Assembly (NCBI GenBank): GCA_031253795.1
Contig: JAIRVR010000048.1
Location: forward strand, 1-47,857
Length of the DNA stretch: 47,857 bases
Origin: Burkholderiaceae bacterium
GTDB lineage: Bacteria; Pseudomonadota; Gammaproteobacteria; Burkholderiales; Burkholderiaceae_C
Direction: 5' to 3'
Part shown: in pieces, positions 15,952 through 24,943 of the stretch
Layout: every line of letters starts with the position of its first letter
How positions within the stretch are numbered: position 1 is the first letter of the stretch
The notes under the pieces: generated by a model
What the model was told of the DNA's origin: nothing
Seen by the model: the letters and a program-made list of their open reading frames with translations, nothing else
The model's database searches: none
Position numbers and translations under genes: made by a program

Positions 15952-17211
15952 ATGACCCGCTCTTCCTCCTCCGTGCCCGATCCGCTGCGCAGCGATGCGC
16001 GCACCATCGGCCTGATCGGCCTGGCCCATGGCTCCTCGCATTTCTTCCACCTGCTGCTGCCGCCGCTGTTTCCGTGGCTGATCGCCGAATTCGGCTACAG
16101 CTATGCCGAGCTCAGCGTGCTGGTATCGCTGTTCTTTGTCGTCTCGGGCGTGGGCCAGGCCCTGGCCGGCTTTGCCGTGGACCGCTTCGGCGCGCGCCCC
16201 ATCCTGTTCGCGGCCCTGGGCAGCTTCACCGTGGCCGGCCTGATCGCCAGCATGGCCCAGGGCTATGCCATGCTGCTGCTGGCCGCCTTCTTCGCGGGCC
16301 TGGGCAATGCGCCCTTCCATCCGGTGGACTTCACCATCCTCAACAAGCGCGTCTCGGCCCAGCGCATAGGCCATGCCTTCTCCGTGCACGGGCTGTCGGG
16401 CAACATCGGCTGGGCGCTGGCGCCGCTGTTCATGGCCGGCATCACCACGGCCACGGGTTCCTGGCGCCTGGCCTGCCTGTGCGGTGCGGTCATGGCCGCC
16501 ATCATCCTGACCATCATGGTGCTCAACCGCGAGGCCCTGGACGACCGTGCGGCCGATGTCCAGGCCCCGGCAGCACGCGCGGCCGCCGTGGCCGTGTCCC
16601 AGGAGCACCCCATGGCCTTCCTGAAACTGCCCTCGGTCTGGCTGTGCTTTTCCTTCTTCTTCTGGAGCACCTGCGCGCTCAGCTCCATCCAGAGCTTCGC
16701 CAGCCCGGCCATGCAGTCCATGTACGGCCTGCCGCTGAGCGTGACGGCCCTCATCGTCACCGGCTACATGCTGTGCGGCGCGGCCGGCATGGTGGCGGGC
16801 GGCTTTCTCGTGGGCCGCGTGCAGCGGCTGGAGAAGGTGATCTCCATCTGCATGCTGGGCTCGGGTCTGGCCCTGTTCCTGGTGGGCACGGGCTGGCTGC
16901 CGGCCATGGTGGCCGTGGGCGTGGCCTCGATCGCGGGCCTGGGCACCGGCCTGGCCGGCCCCTCGCGCGACATGCTGATCAAGCGCGCCGCCCCCCCGGG
17001 CGCCACGGGCCGCGTATACGGCACCGTGTATTCGGGCCTGGACCTGGGCTTTTGCCTGGCCGCCCCCGTGTTCGGCTACATGCTGGACCACGGCATGAGC
17101 CATGGCGTGTTCTACGGCGCGGCCATCGCCCTGATGCTCAGCGTGGTCTCGGCCGTGGTGGTGGGTGACGGCGTGAGCAAGAAGAGCGCCATGGCACTGA
17201 GCGCGGGCTGA
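15952..17211 (+). CDS. MFS transporter
   Basis: A 419-residue major facilitator with about 12 membrane spans. The loop 2-3 motif appears as GFAVDRFGARPILF, and GNAPFHPVDFTILNKRVSAQRIGHAFSVHG matches a group close to fosmidomycin-resistance-type and organic acid transporters. It is paired divergently with an AraC regulator carrying a cupin sensor, a frequent arrangement for inducible efflux or uptake. The substrate is not predictable. A strong intrinsic terminator follows 25 nt after the stop codon. Confidence 0.92.
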   Translation: MTRSSSSVPDPLRSDARTIGLIGLAHGSSHFFHLLLPPLFPWLIAEFGYSYAELSVLVSLFFVVSGVGQALAGFAVDRFGARPILFAALGSFTVAGLIASMAQGYAMLLLAAFFAGLGNAPFHPVDFTILNKRVSAQRIGHAFSVHGLSGNIGWALAPLFMAGITTATGSWRLACLCGAVMAAIILTIMVLNREALDDRAADVQAPAARAAAVAVSQEHPMAFLKLPSVWLCFSFFFWSTCALSSIQSFASPAMQSMYGLPLSVTALIVTGYMLCGAAGMVAGGFLVGRVQRLEKVISICMLGSGLALFLVGTGWLPAMVAVGVASIAGLGTGLAGPSRDMLIKRAAPPGATGRVYGTVYSGLDLGFCLAAPVFGYMLDHGMSHGVFYGAAIALMLSVVSAVVVGDGVSKKSAMALSAG

Positions 17212-17236
17212 TCGCCAGCGCCTCGATGGCACGAAA

Positions 17237-17273
17237 AGCCCCGCAGGTCCAGGCCTGGCGGGGCTGTTTTTTT
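17237..17273 (+). terminator. Intrinsic terminator of the MFS gene
   Basis: Stem AGCCCCGC (17237-17244) pairs with GCGGGGCT (17258-17265) across a 13-nt loop that can itself pair, followed by GTTTTTTT to 17272. It is placed just after the MFS stop and before the M20 peptidase gene. Confidence 0.85.
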
Positions 17274-17360
17274 ATGGGCTGCGGGCATGGCATTTGCATG
17301 CGTCGTGCGCGGCGCCTGCTATCGTGCAGGCACAACTTTTCACCACAGGAGACCCATCCG

Positions 17361-18650
17361 ATGCCTTCCGCCTTCTCCCCGTTGTCCCGCATGTTCCGCA
17401 GCGCGCCCCTGGCGCTGGCCCTTGCCATGGCAGGCCTTGCCGGCGGCGCCCATGCCGCGCCCCAGGCCGATATCCATGCGCTGGCGCAAAAGCACCAGCA
17501 GCCCCTGCTGGATACGCTGCGCGACCTGGTGCACATCGAGTCGGGCAGCAAGGACATCGAGGGCGTGGAGCAGATCGCCAACTACGTGGCCGGCAAGCTG
17601 CGCGAGCAGGGCGGCAAGGTCGAAATCCTGCAGCCCACCGATGTCTACCGGCTCGGCGATACGCCCGAGAAGATCGGCCCCATGGTGCATGCCGAGTTCA
17701 AGGGCAAGGGCACCAGCCGCGTCATGCTCATTGCCCACATGGACACGGTCTATCTGCGCGGCATGCTCAAGGACCAGCCTTTCCGCATCGAGGGCGAGCG
17801 CGCCTACGGCCTGGGCATTGCCGACGACAAGCAGGGCGTGGCCCTGATCCTGCACACCGTGGCCATGCTGCGCCAGCTGGGCTTCGACAACTACGGCACG
17901 CTGACGGTGCTGATGAACAGCGACGAGGAAATCAGCTCGCCCGGCGCGCGCAGCACCATCACGCGCATGGGCGCCGAGCAGGACGCGGTGTTCTCCTTCG
18001 AAGGAGGGGGCGCCGACGGCGGCGTGCGCCTGGCCACCAGCGGCATCGGCGCGGCCTATCTGACGGTCGAGGGCAAGGCCTCGCACGCGGGCGCCAAGCC
18101 CGAGGACGGCGTCAACGCGCTGTACGAGCTGTCCCACCAGCTGCTGCAGATGAAGGACCTGTCCAAGCCCGACACCGGCCTCAAGCTCAACTGGACCGTG
18201 GCCAAGGCCGGTACCAACCGCAATGTCATTCCCGCCGAGGCCACGGCCCAGGCCGATGCACGCGCCCTGCGCGTGGCCGACTTCACGGCGCTGGAACAGG
18301 CCATGCACGCCAAGGTGGGCCACAAGCTGCTGGACGCCAGCAAGGTGCAGCTCAAGTTCGAGGTGCGCCGCCCGCCGCTGGAGGCCAGCGAGGCCTCGCG
18401 CAAGCTGGCGAAACAGGCGCAGACCATCTACAGCGAGGAACTGGGCCTGAAGATGAGCGTGATGGAGAAGGCCACGGGCGGCGGCACCGACGCAGCCTTC
18501 GCGGCCCTCAAGGCCAAGGGTGCCGTGATCGAGGGCTTCGGCCTGAGCGGCTACGGTGCGCACTCCAATGATGCGGAGTACGTGCAGCTGAACACCATCG
18601 TGCCGCGCCTGTACCTGGCCACGCGCATGATCATGGATATCTCCAAGTAG
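17361..18650 (+). CDS. M20-family metallopeptidase, exported (glutamate carboxypeptidase-like)
   Basis: A 429-residue di-zinc exopeptidase. A Sec signal peptide (about 1-32; LALALAMAGLAGGAHA) precedes the catalytic domain. Metal ligands are visible in AHMDTVY (His about 126), GIADDKQG, NSDEEISS, FEGGGAD and GYGAHSNDAEY. The dimerisation insert holds VEGKASHAGAKPEDGVNA. The closest pattern is carboxypeptidase G2, which removes C-terminal glutamate in the periplasm. It is a monocistronic gene. The ATG at 17361 follows CAGGAGACCC; the frame is open upstream across the terminator and is ignored. Confidence 0.92.
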   Translation: MPSAFSPLSRMFRSAPLALALAMAGLAGGAHAAPQADIHALAQKHQQPLLDTLRDLVHIESGSKDIEGVEQIANYVAGKLREQGGKVEILQPTDVYRLGDTPEKIGPMVHAEFKGKGTSRVMLIAHMDTVYLRGMLKDQPFRIEGERAYGLGIADDKQGVALILHTVAMLRQLGFDNYGTLTVLMNSDEEISSPGARSTITRMGAEQDAVFSFEGGGADGGVRLATSGIGAAYLTVEGKASHAGAKPEDGVNALYELSHQLLQMKDLSKPDTGLKLNWTVAKAGTNRNVIPAEATAQADARALRVADFTALEQAMHAKVGHKLLDASKVQLKFEVRRPPLEASEASRKLAKQAQTIYSEELGLKMSVMEKATGGGTDAAFAALKAKGAVIEGFGLSGYGAHSNDAEYVQLNTIVPRLYLATRMIMDISK

Positions 18651-18707
18651 GCTGCACGGCCCTGGCGGATCCGTGGCCCCTTCGGGGGCCGCGAGCATCC
18701 GGACCAC

Positions 18708-18738
18708 AAAAAAAAGGGCATGCCTTGCGGCATGCCCT
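18708..18738 (-). terminator. Intrinsic terminator of the Bug/CoA-transferase operon
   Basis: Stem GGGCATGCC (18716-18724) pairs with GGCATGCCC (18729-18737) across a 4-nt loop. In minus-strand sense it is followed by eight T residues (A-run 18708-18715). It lies about 30 nt after the stop of the Bug receptor gene. Confidence 0.9.
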
Positions 18739-18768
18739 GAACGCGCATCGTGGAGCGCTCTTTGTCTC

Positions 18769-19770
18769 TTACTGGGAGCTGATGTTCTTGTCCTTGGCGA
18801 TCTTGCTCCAGCGCGCGTAGTCGGCATTCAGGCGTGCCTTCATGGCCGCACCGTCCTGGTAGGTGGCGATGGCGCCGGCGGCCAGCATCCTCTTTTGCAG
18901 CTCGGGCTCGGCCAGGATGAGCTTGAGCTCCTGGTTCAGGCGCTGGACCACGGCCGGCGGCGTATTCAGCGGAGCGATCAGGCCGCCCCAGGTGTCGGCG
19001 TCGAAGCCCGGGAAGCCTTGCTCGGCCACGGATTTCACATTGGGCAGCAGTTGCTTGGCCTTTTGCGAGCTGACGGCGATGGCGCGCAGCTTGCCCGCCT
19101 GGATGTGGGGCAGGGCCGCGACCACGTCGGCGAACATCACGGCGATCTGGCCGCCGATCAGGTCGGTCACGGCCGGTGCGCTGCCGCGGTAGGGCACGTG
19201 CTGCATGTCGAAGCCGCCCAGGTCCTTGAGCTGCTCCATGGACAGGTGGCCGAAGCTGCCCGTTCCCGAGCTGGTGTAGTTCAGCGCCGGCTTGGACTTC
19301 TTGGCGTGCTCGATCAGCTGCTGCAGGTTGGTGACCTCGGGCAGTTCGCGCGGGTTGATGACGATGGCCATGGGCAGGTCATAGACCGTGGCCACGGGCA
19401 GGAAGTCCTTGCGCACGTCATACAGGTTGTTGTTGAACAGCATGGGCGCCAGCAGGGCCGGCATGCCGAACATGGACAGCGAATAGCCGTCGGCGGGCGA
19501 CTTGATGAAGGCCGCCGTGCCCACCGAGCCCGAGGCGCCGGGGCGGTTGTCGATGACGATGGTCTGGCCCAGGCGTTCGGTCAGGCGCTGGGCGACGATG
19601 CGCGCCGCCGTGTCCGTGGGGCCGCCGGGCGGGAAGGCCACGGTCATCTTGATCAGCTTGTCGGGCCACTGGGACTGGGCCTGGACGGAAGGTGCGAGCG
19701 TGGCGACGGCAGCGGCGCAGCCGGCGGCCAGGATCTGGCGGCGCGAGGCCTGGAAGGGGGTCGAAGTCAT
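18769..19770 (-). CDS. Bug/TctC-type tripartite tricarboxylate receptor
   Basis: A 333-residue periplasmic binding protein. The signal region SRRQILAAGCAAAVATLAPSVQA may use Tat or Sec. The mature part starts WPDKLIKMTVAFPPGGPTDTAARIVAQRL, the standard Bug opening, and contains NRPGASGSVG and HVPYRGSAPAVTDLIGGQ. The family binds carboxylates with high affinity. No tctA/tctB membrane genes are nearby, as is common for the large Bug set of Comamonadaceae. It lies downstream of a family III CoA-transferase, suggesting a shared organic acid substrate. Confidence 0.93.
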   Translation of the reverse strand: MTSTPFQASRRQILAAGCAAAVATLAPSVQAQSQWPDKLIKMTVAFPPGGPTDTAARIVAQRLTERLGQTIVIDNRPGASGSVGTAAFIKSPADGYSLSMFGMPALLAPMLFNNNLYDVRKDFLPVATVYDLPMAIVINPRELPEVTNLQQLIEHAKKSKPALNYTSSGTGSFGHLSMEQLKDLGGFDMQHVPYRGSAPAVTDLIGGQIAVMFADVVAALPHIQAGKLRAIAVSSQKAKQLLPNVKSVAEQGFPGFDADTWGGLIAPLNTPPAVVQRLNQELKLILAEPELQKRMLAAGAIATYQDGAAMKARLNADYARWSKIAKDKNISSQ

Positions 19771-19840
19771 ATGTCTCCTCAAAGGAAAGGGGTGGAAATG
19801 AGAGCCGTGGGGTGGCCTTGGCAGGAACGTCTTCGCGCTC

Positions 19841-21049
19841 TCAGATGATGTGTCGGGCACGCAGCGCGGCGATGGCCTGGCTGTCCAGGCCCAGGCGCTG
19901 CTGCAGCACCTCGTCGGTGTGCTCGCCCTGGTGCGGCGGCGGGCGGCGCACGGGCAGGCGCTGGCCGTCCAGCGCGTAGGGCGGGGCCAGCACGGCCTGG
20001 GTGCCGGCCTCGCTGTCCTCGAAGCGGTACAGCAGTCCGGCATCGGCCGTGCGCTGCGAGTTCAGGGCCTCGAACAGGCCCAGCACCTCGCCGCAGGGAA
20101 TCTGTGCGGCCGTCAGGCGCTCGAGCAGCTCGGCACGCGTAAAGCGCAGCAGCTCGGCCTGGACCAGGGGCATGAGGGTTTCGCGGTGGGCCGAGCGCGC
20201 GGTGTTGGTGGCGAAGCGCTCATCGGCCGCCCACTCGGGCTTGCCGACGACCTCGGCGCAAAAGCGCTGGAACTGGCCGTTGTTGCCCACGGTGATGACC
20301 AGGGGGCCGTCGGCCGCCTCGAAGACGCCATAGGGCACGATGGACGGATGGGCATTGCCGAACTTGGGCGGGTCGCCGGCCTTGAGCAGGGCCTCCATGC
20401 CGTAGTAGCTGGTGATCATCAGGCCGCAGTCGTACAGGGCCATCTGCACATGGCGTCCGCTGCCGCTGCGCTCGCGCTCGTAGAGCGCGGCGATGATGGC
20501 CTGGGCCGAATACATGCCCGTGAACATGTCCACGGCGGCCACGCCGAACTTCAGCGGCCCCTGGCCGCGCTCGCCGTTCATGGCCATGATGCCGGATTCG
20601 CCCTGGACAACGAGGTCGTAGCCCGGCCGTGTGGCCTCGGGTCCGCTGCGCGAATAGCCCGAGATCGAGCAATAGACCAGGCGCGGGTTGGAGGCCGACA
20701 ACTGCTCGTAGCCCAGGCCCAGCTTTTCGGCGCCGCCGACCTTGAAGTTCTGGATCACCACGTCGCTGTCGGCAGCCAGCTCGCGCGCGATGCGCAGGCC
20801 TTCCTCGCTTTGCAGGTCCAGCGTGATGGAGCGCTTGTTGCGGTTGGCGCTGTTGAAATAGGAGGTGTTGCGCTGGCCCACGCGCACGCCCCAGTCGCGC
20901 GTGTCGTCTCCGCGTCCCGGATGCTCGACCTTGACGACATCGGCGCCCAGGTCGGCCAGCGCCATGGCGCACATGGGCCCGGCCAGCACGCGCGACAGAT
21001 CCAGAACGCGCACGCCGTCCAGCGGCAGGGAAGAGGGGAGAGCACTCAT
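19841..21049 (-). CDS. Family III CoA-transferase (CaiB/BaiF)
   Basis: A 402-residue CoA-transferase. The opening LDGVRVLDLSRVLAGPMCAMALADLGADVVKVEHPGRGDDTR is the classic family start. GYDLVVQGESGIMAMNGE and FGVAAVDMFTGMYSAQAI follow; the Asp in AVDMFTG fits the catalytic aspartate of this family. It moves CoA between carboxylic acids, activating one at the expense of the other's thioester. It lies 70 nt upstream of the Bug receptor gene and diverges from a LysR regulator, together forming a probable carboxylate uptake-and-activation unit. The specific acid is unknown. Confidence 0.94.
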   Translation of the reverse strand: MSALPSSLPLDGVRVLDLSRVLAGPMCAMALADLGADVVKVEHPGRGDDTRDWGVRVGQRNTSYFNSANRNKRSITLDLQSEEGLRIARELAADSDVVIQNFKVGGAEKLGLGYEQLSASNPRLVYCSISGYSRSGPEATRPGYDLVVQGESGIMAMNGERGQGPLKFGVAAVDMFTGMYSAQAIIAALYERERSGSGRHVQMALYDCGLMITSYYGMEALLKAGDPPKFGNAHPSIVPYGVFEAADGPLVITVGNNGQFQRFCAEVVGKPEWAADERFATNTARSAHRETLMPLVQAELLRFTRAELLERLTAAQIPCGEVLGLFEALNSQRTADAGLLYRFEDSEAGTQAVLAPPYALDGQRLPVRRPPPHQGEHTDEVLQQRLGLDSQAIAALRARHII

Positions 21050-21156
21050 GCGAAACCTTGTCGAACCTAAGAATCCTGGGCGGGCGCCGCGCCGCTGGCG
21101 CAGGGCGTGGCACGCGGGCGTCCCGCCAAGCGTGCATTCTTCATCCGTTTAGGGAC

Positions 21157-21207
21157 TTTGACAATCGTGCTAAAAAATGGACATTGTGTGTACTGAGGTT
21201 TGACAAT
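21157..21207. promoter_or_regulatory. Candidate LysR operator/promoter region
   Basis: The sequence TTTGACAAT occurs twice (21157-21165 and 21199-21207), with its inverse ATTGT at 21183-21187 between them. TTGACA at 21158-21163 matches a -35 box, but the -10 at 17-18 nt spacing is weak (CATTGT). The second copy overlaps the LysR start. The repeats could be the autoregulatory LysR site. Confidence 0.35.
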
Positions 21208-22111
21208 GGACCTGGGCGGACTGTCCCTGCTGGTGGACATCATCGAGGCCGGCAACCTGAGCCGGGCCGCGGCGCGGCTGGGCATGAGCCGGGCCAACGT
21301 CAGCCACCGGCTCAACCAGTTCGAGCGCCAGATCGGCCAGCAGCTGCTGCGCCGTACCACGCGCCAGGTCGAACCCACCGAGCTGGGCCTGAAGCTGTAC
21401 GCCCACGGACGTGCCATACGCCAGGAGGTGATGGCCGCGTCCGAGTCGGTGGACAGCCTGGGCCAGAGCCTGCAGGGCACGGTGCGCCTGAGCGTGCCCA
21501 GCGGCTACGGCCAGCTGCAGATGTCGGGCTGGCTGACCGCGTTCATGCGCATGCACCCGGGCATCACGCTGGAGGTGATTTTCGACAACGACATCGCCGA
21601 CCTCATGCAGGGTGCCGTGGATTTTTCGGTGCGCGTGATGACCGAGCCGCCCGAAAGCCTGGTGGCCTGCCACCTCGGCGACGTGCTCTACGAGGCCTGC
21701 GCCACGCCCGGCTTTCTGGCCGAACATGGTTGCCCCGATTCGCTGCTGGCGCTCAAGCGCGTGCCCTTGATCACCTCGGCCCTCACGGGCCAGAAACTGC
21801 GCACGGCGGGCATGGATGGCGCGCGGCCCACCGAGCTGCGCATCCGGCCACGCCTGATGTCGCCCAATTTCCACTTCCTGCGCGATGCCGTGCTCCAGGG
21901 CCTGGGGGTGGCCGTGGTGCCGCGCTACATGGTGGCGGCCGAACTGGCCAGCGGTGCGCTGCAGCGCCTGCCGCTGCCGCCCGGCAGCCTGGATTTCCTG
22001 GCCACGCGCCAGTACCTGCTGTACATGCCGTCGCGCTACCAGACGCGGGCCATCACGACCCTGATCGACTTCCTGCGCGAGAAGGCCGCGGCCGAAGGCC
22101 TCAGAGGCTGA
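21206..22111 (+). CDS. LysR-family transcriptional regulator
   Basis: A 301-residue LTTR. The N-terminal winged HTH (about 1-60) contains GNLSRAAARLGMSRANVSHRLNQFERQIGQQLLRRTTRQVEPTE. The substrate-binding domain starts near TVRLSVPSGYGQLQ (about 92). ATG 21206 is used; a TTG two codons upstream is in frame. It is divergent from the CoA-transferase/Bug operon, so it probably controls it. The 3' end overlaps the convergent FAD-oxidase gene by 11 nt. Confidence 0.93.
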   Translation: MDLGGLSLLVDIIEAGNLSRAAARLGMSRANVSHRLNQFERQIGQQLLRRTTRQVEPTELGLKLYAHGRAIRQEVMAASESVDSLGQSLQGTVRLSVPSGYGQLQMSGWLTAFMRMHPGITLEVIFDNDIADLMQGAVDFSVRVMTEPPESLVACHLGDVLYEACATPGFLAEHGCPDSLLALKRVPLITSALTGQKLRTAGMDGARPTELRIRPRLMSPNFHFLRDAVLQGLGVAVVPRYMVAAELASGALQRLPLPPGSLDFLATRQYLLYMPSRYQTRAITTLIDFLREKAAAEGLRG

Positions 22112-23525
22112 AGATCTTGCCGGGGTTGAGGATGTTCTTCGGGTCCAGCGCCTGCTTGATGGCACGCATCATCTGCACGGCGCCATCGCCGGCTTCCTCG
22201 CGCAGAAAGCCCATCTTGTGGATGCCCACGCCGTGCTCGCCCGTGCAGGTGCCGCCCAGGGCGATGGAGCGCGCCACCAGCTGGTGGTTGAGCGCTTCGG
22301 CGCGCTCGCGCTCATCGTCGTTGTCGGGATCGATCAGGTAGCCGAAGTGGAAGTTGCCGTCGCCCACGTGGCCGACGAGGAAGTAGGGAATGCCGCTGTC
22401 GTCGGCTTCGCGCACCGAGTCCAGCAGCGCATCGGCCAGGCGGCTGATGGGCACGCAGGCATCGGTGGTGATGCAGCGGCAGCCCGGGCGGCTGGAGACG
22501 GCCGCGAAATAGGCGTTGTGGCGGGCCGTGAACAGGCGGGTGCGGTCCTCGGGCCGCTCGGCCCATTCGAAGGCATTGCCACCGAACTCGCCCGCGATGT
22601 CCTGGACCATCTCGGCCTGCTCCTTCACGCCCGTGGGCGAGCCGTGGAACTCCATCAGCAGCATGGGCTCCTCGCGCAGGCTGAGCTTGCTGTAGGCATT
22701 GACCATGCGCACGGCGTTGACGTCCACCAGCTCCACGCGCGCGATGGGCACGCCCATCTGGATGGTCTGGATCACCGTGCGCACGGCGGCCTCGATGCTG
22801 GGGAAGGAGCAGATGGCGGCGCTGACGGCCTCGGGCAGCGGATACAGGCGCACCGTGATCTCGGTGACCACACCCAGCGTCCCCTCGCTGCCCACGATCA
22901 GGCGCGTCAGGTCATAGCCCGCGCTGCTTTTCTTGGCGCGCGTGCCCGTGCGGATGGCTTCGCCGCTGGCCGTGACGAGTTCGAGTGCCAGCACGTTCTC
23001 GCGCATGGTGCCGTAGCGCACGGCATTCGTGCCGCTGGCGCGCGTGGCCGTCATGCCGCCGATGGAGGCATCGGCACCGGGATCGATGGGGAAGAAAAAG
23101 CCCGTGTCCTTGATGGCATCGTTGAGCTGCTTGCGCGTGATGCCGGGCTGCACCGTGACCGTCAGGTCCTCGGTGTCCACCGACAGCACGCGATTCATGC
23201 GGCTCACGTCGATGCTGATGCCGCCTTCGACCGCCAGCAGATGTCCTTCGAGCGAGGAGCCGGCGCCATAGGGGATGACGGGCACGGCGTACTGGTCGGC
23301 GAGCCGGACGGCGTCCTGCACGTCCTGGGTGCTTTCGGCAAAGACCACGGCCGCGGGCGGAGGCGCCTGGATGGCACCCTCGTCGCGGCCGTGTTGCTCG
23401 CGCACCGCCAGTGCCGTCGAGCACTGGATGCCGAAGCGCCGGGCCAGGGCCTCGATGAAGGCGGCGGGAACGGGGCGCTGCACGAATTCAGGCTGCAGGC
23501 GGACGGGGGCGACAGGGGCGTTCAT
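22101..23525 (-). CDS. FAD-linked oxidase (GlcD/D-lactate dehydrogenase type)
   Basis: A 474-residue flavoenzyme of the VAO/PCMH family. The FAD-binding domain (about 55-235) includes VIPYGAGSSLEGHLLAVEGGISID and GADASIGGMTATRASGTNAVRYGTMRENVLALE. The C-terminal substrate domain includes HVGDGNFHFG and TCTGEHGVGIHKMGFL, the signature of GlcD and D-lactate dehydrogenase (cytochrome). It probably oxidises a 2-hydroxy acid and reduces the quinone or cytochrome pool. There is no glcE/glcF nearby, which favours a single-subunit D-lactate-dehydrogenase type. The start follows GGAGAA. Confidence 0.93.
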   Translation of the reverse strand: MNAPVAPVRLQPEFVQRPVPAAFIEALARRFGIQCSTALAVREQHGRDEGAIQAPPPAAVVFAESTQDVQDAVRLADQYAVPVIPYGAGSSLEGHLLAVEGGISIDVSRMNRVLSVDTEDLTVTVQPGITRKQLNDAIKDTGFFFPIDPGADASIGGMTATRASGTNAVRYGTMRENVLALELVTASGEAIRTGTRAKKSSAGYDLTRLIVGSEGTLGVVTEITVRLYPLPEAVSAAICSFPSIEAAVRTVIQTIQMGVPIARVELVDVNAVRMVNAYSKLSLREEPMLLMEFHGSPTGVKEQAEMVQDIAGEFGGNAFEWAERPEDRTRLFTARHNAYFAAVSSRPGCRCITTDACVPISRLADALLDSVREADDSGIPYFLVGHVGDGNFHFGYLIDPDNDDERERAEALNHQLVARSIALGGTCTGEHGVGIHKMGFLREEAGDGAVQMMRAIKQALDPKNILNPGKIFSL

Positions 23526-23620
23526 CGGTGTTCTCCAGGGGGAACTGGAAAGAATACCACCGGCCCCGCCCGCCTTCAGTGCGTGGTTGCCGCGATGCGG
23601 GCAGCCACGCCAGCGCGGGA

Positions 23621-23983
23621 TCAGCGGGCCTGCACGGCCTTGCTGAACTCTTCGCGCGACAGCGAACCGTTCTTGTCGGCGTCGATCTGTGCGAAGTTGC
23701 TGCTCACGGCCGGCAGGGCTTCGGCTTCCTTCTTGCTCAGCTTGCCGTCCTTGTTGGTATCGGCGCGGTCGAAGGCTGCCTGGACATCGTTGGCGCCAGC
23801 CGCGGCAGGTGCCGGAGCCGCCTGCACACCGGCGGCGGAGCCTCCGCCAAAGGTGGCCTGGGGCGCCTGGGGTGTCTGGGATGGGGCCTGCGCCATGGCT
23901 GCGGCGCCGCCCAGCGACAGGGCCGCGAACAACATCACGCTGCGCAGTTCAAAACCGGAGATTTTGCGAAGTTGGTAGGTCAT
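23621..23983 (-). CDS. Exported EF-hand calcium-binding protein
   Basis: A 120-residue protein. A hydrophobic N-terminal segment (SVMLFAALSLGGAAAMAQA) acts as signal peptide, followed by a Gln/Pro/Ala-rich linker (about 38-68). Two EF-hand loops are visible: DTNKDGKLSKKE and DADKNGSLSREE, each with acidic or Asn ligands at positions 1, 3, 5 and Glu at 12. A periplasmic calcium-binding role is likely; a partner is not evident. The start at 23981-23983 follows AAGGAA. It stands alone on the minus strand, divergent from the adenosyltransferase gene. Confidence 0.85.
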   Translation of the reverse strand: MTYQLRKISGFELRSVMLFAALSLGGAAAMAQAPSQTPQAPQATFGGGSAAGVQAAPAPAAAGANDVQAAFDRADTNKDGKLSKKEAEALPAVSSNFAQIDADKNGSLSREEFSKAVQAR

Positions 23984-24163
23984 GCCGTCGGATTCCTTTC
24001 GGATGTGGAACATGGATGCATTCCACCTGCTGGCGGCCATCGAGGCCAGCACTTTTGCCGCCTGTTGCCTGCCACAACATTTGCGTGCCGGCTGTAACGC
24101 ACAATCGGGTGATGGGACGCCAGCGACCCCGTTGCGTCCCCCATATGGCCAAGGAGACCGCCC

Positions 24164-24724
24164 ATGGGCAACCGTTTGACACAGATCGCCACGCGCACCG
24201 GAGACGACGGCACCACGGGCCTGGGCGACAACACGCGCGTGTCCAAGAACAGCGGCAGGCCGCACGCCATGGGCGATGTGGACGAGCTCAATTCCCACCT
24301 GGGCCTGCTGCTGTGCGAGGCCGTTCCCGGCGATGTGCGCGAGCTGCTGATCGATGTGCAGCACCAGCTGTTCAACCTGGGCGGCGAGCTGTCCATCCCG
24401 GGCTATGAGCTGTTGCAGGACAACGCGCTGTTGCAGCTGGACCAGGCCCTGGCCCGCTACAACGCCCAGCTGCCCCGGCTGCAGGAATTCATCCTGCCCG
24501 CGGGCACGCGGGCCGCGGCCCAGGCCCATGTCTGCCGCACTGTGGCGCGGCGCGCCGAGCGCTCGGTGGTGGCGCTGGAGCAGGGCGAGGCCATGCGGCC
24601 CGCGCCGCGCCAGTACCTGAATCGGCTGTCGGATCTGCTCTTCGTGCTGGCGCGTGTGCTCAACCGCATGGACGGCGGCGACGACGTGTACTGGAAGAGC
24701 GAGCGGCTGGCCCGCGGCGGTTGA
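24164..24724 (+). CDS. PduO-type cob(I)alamin adenosyltransferase
   Basis: A 186-residue trimeric ATP:corrinoid adenosyltransferase. The ATP-binding N-terminus TRTGDDGTTGLGDNTRVSK is at about 10-28. The conserved VDELNSHLG, CRTVARRAERSVV and YLNRLSDLLFVLARVLN motifs follow. It makes adenosylcobalamin from cob(I)alamin and ATP. The start uses AAGGAGACCGCCC. No cobalamin riboswitch motif was recognised in the 180 bp upstream. The gene is isolated from other B12 genes here; a copy of the 3'-end repeat begins just after its stop codon. Confidence 0.95.
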   Translation: MGNRLTQIATRTGDDGTTGLGDNTRVSKNSGRPHAMGDVDELNSHLGLLLCEAVPGDVRELLIDVQHQLFNLGGELSIPGYELLQDNALLQLDQALARYNAQLPRLQEFILPAGTRAAAQAHVCRTVARRAERSVVALEQGEAMRPAPRQYLNRLSDLLFVLARVLNRMDGGDDVYWKSERLARGG

Positions 24725-24730
24725 AATGCA

Positions 24731-24860
24731 ACACTCCCTGAGCTGCTGCGTGCCTTCCCCATGTGCACGGCGCCCTCGCTCGCTGCGCGGGAGGGGGGGC
24801 GTACGGGCAGCCGGCGACAGCCTCGCTGCGGGGCGGTGTGGCCTGCCCAGGCCCTTGCTC
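24731..24860 (+). repeat. 3'-end repeat, copy B
   Basis: A copy of the dispersed element in the same orientation as the preceding adenosyltransferase gene. It begins ACACTCCCTGAGCTGCTGCG, continues with a CCTTCCCC block and TGCACGGCGCCC, then a hairpin-forming block (CTCGCTGCGCGGGAGG core) and the GGGCAGCCGGCGACAGCCT block. It fills most of the 219-bp gap before the LysR gene; the remainder holds only the LysR ribosome-binding site. Confidence 0.8.
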
Positions 24861-24943
24861 GCTGCCTCCGGTTGCAAGGCGCAGCGGTTGCATGGGCTGT
24901 GGGTGAAGCGCAGCGCAATGGATCACTGAAGCGGAGAGGACGC

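Noticed and set aside
18675..18690. Hairpin GGCCCC-TTCG-GGGGCC after the M20 peptidase gene as an intrinsic terminator
   Set aside because: The stem is good but no T-run follows on the plus strand, so it was not called; it may still contribute to RNA end formation.
23984..24163. Cobalamin riboswitch upstream of the adenosyltransferase gene
   Set aside because: I could not find the conserved B12-box core, and the gap is too short and lacks the expected stem organisation.
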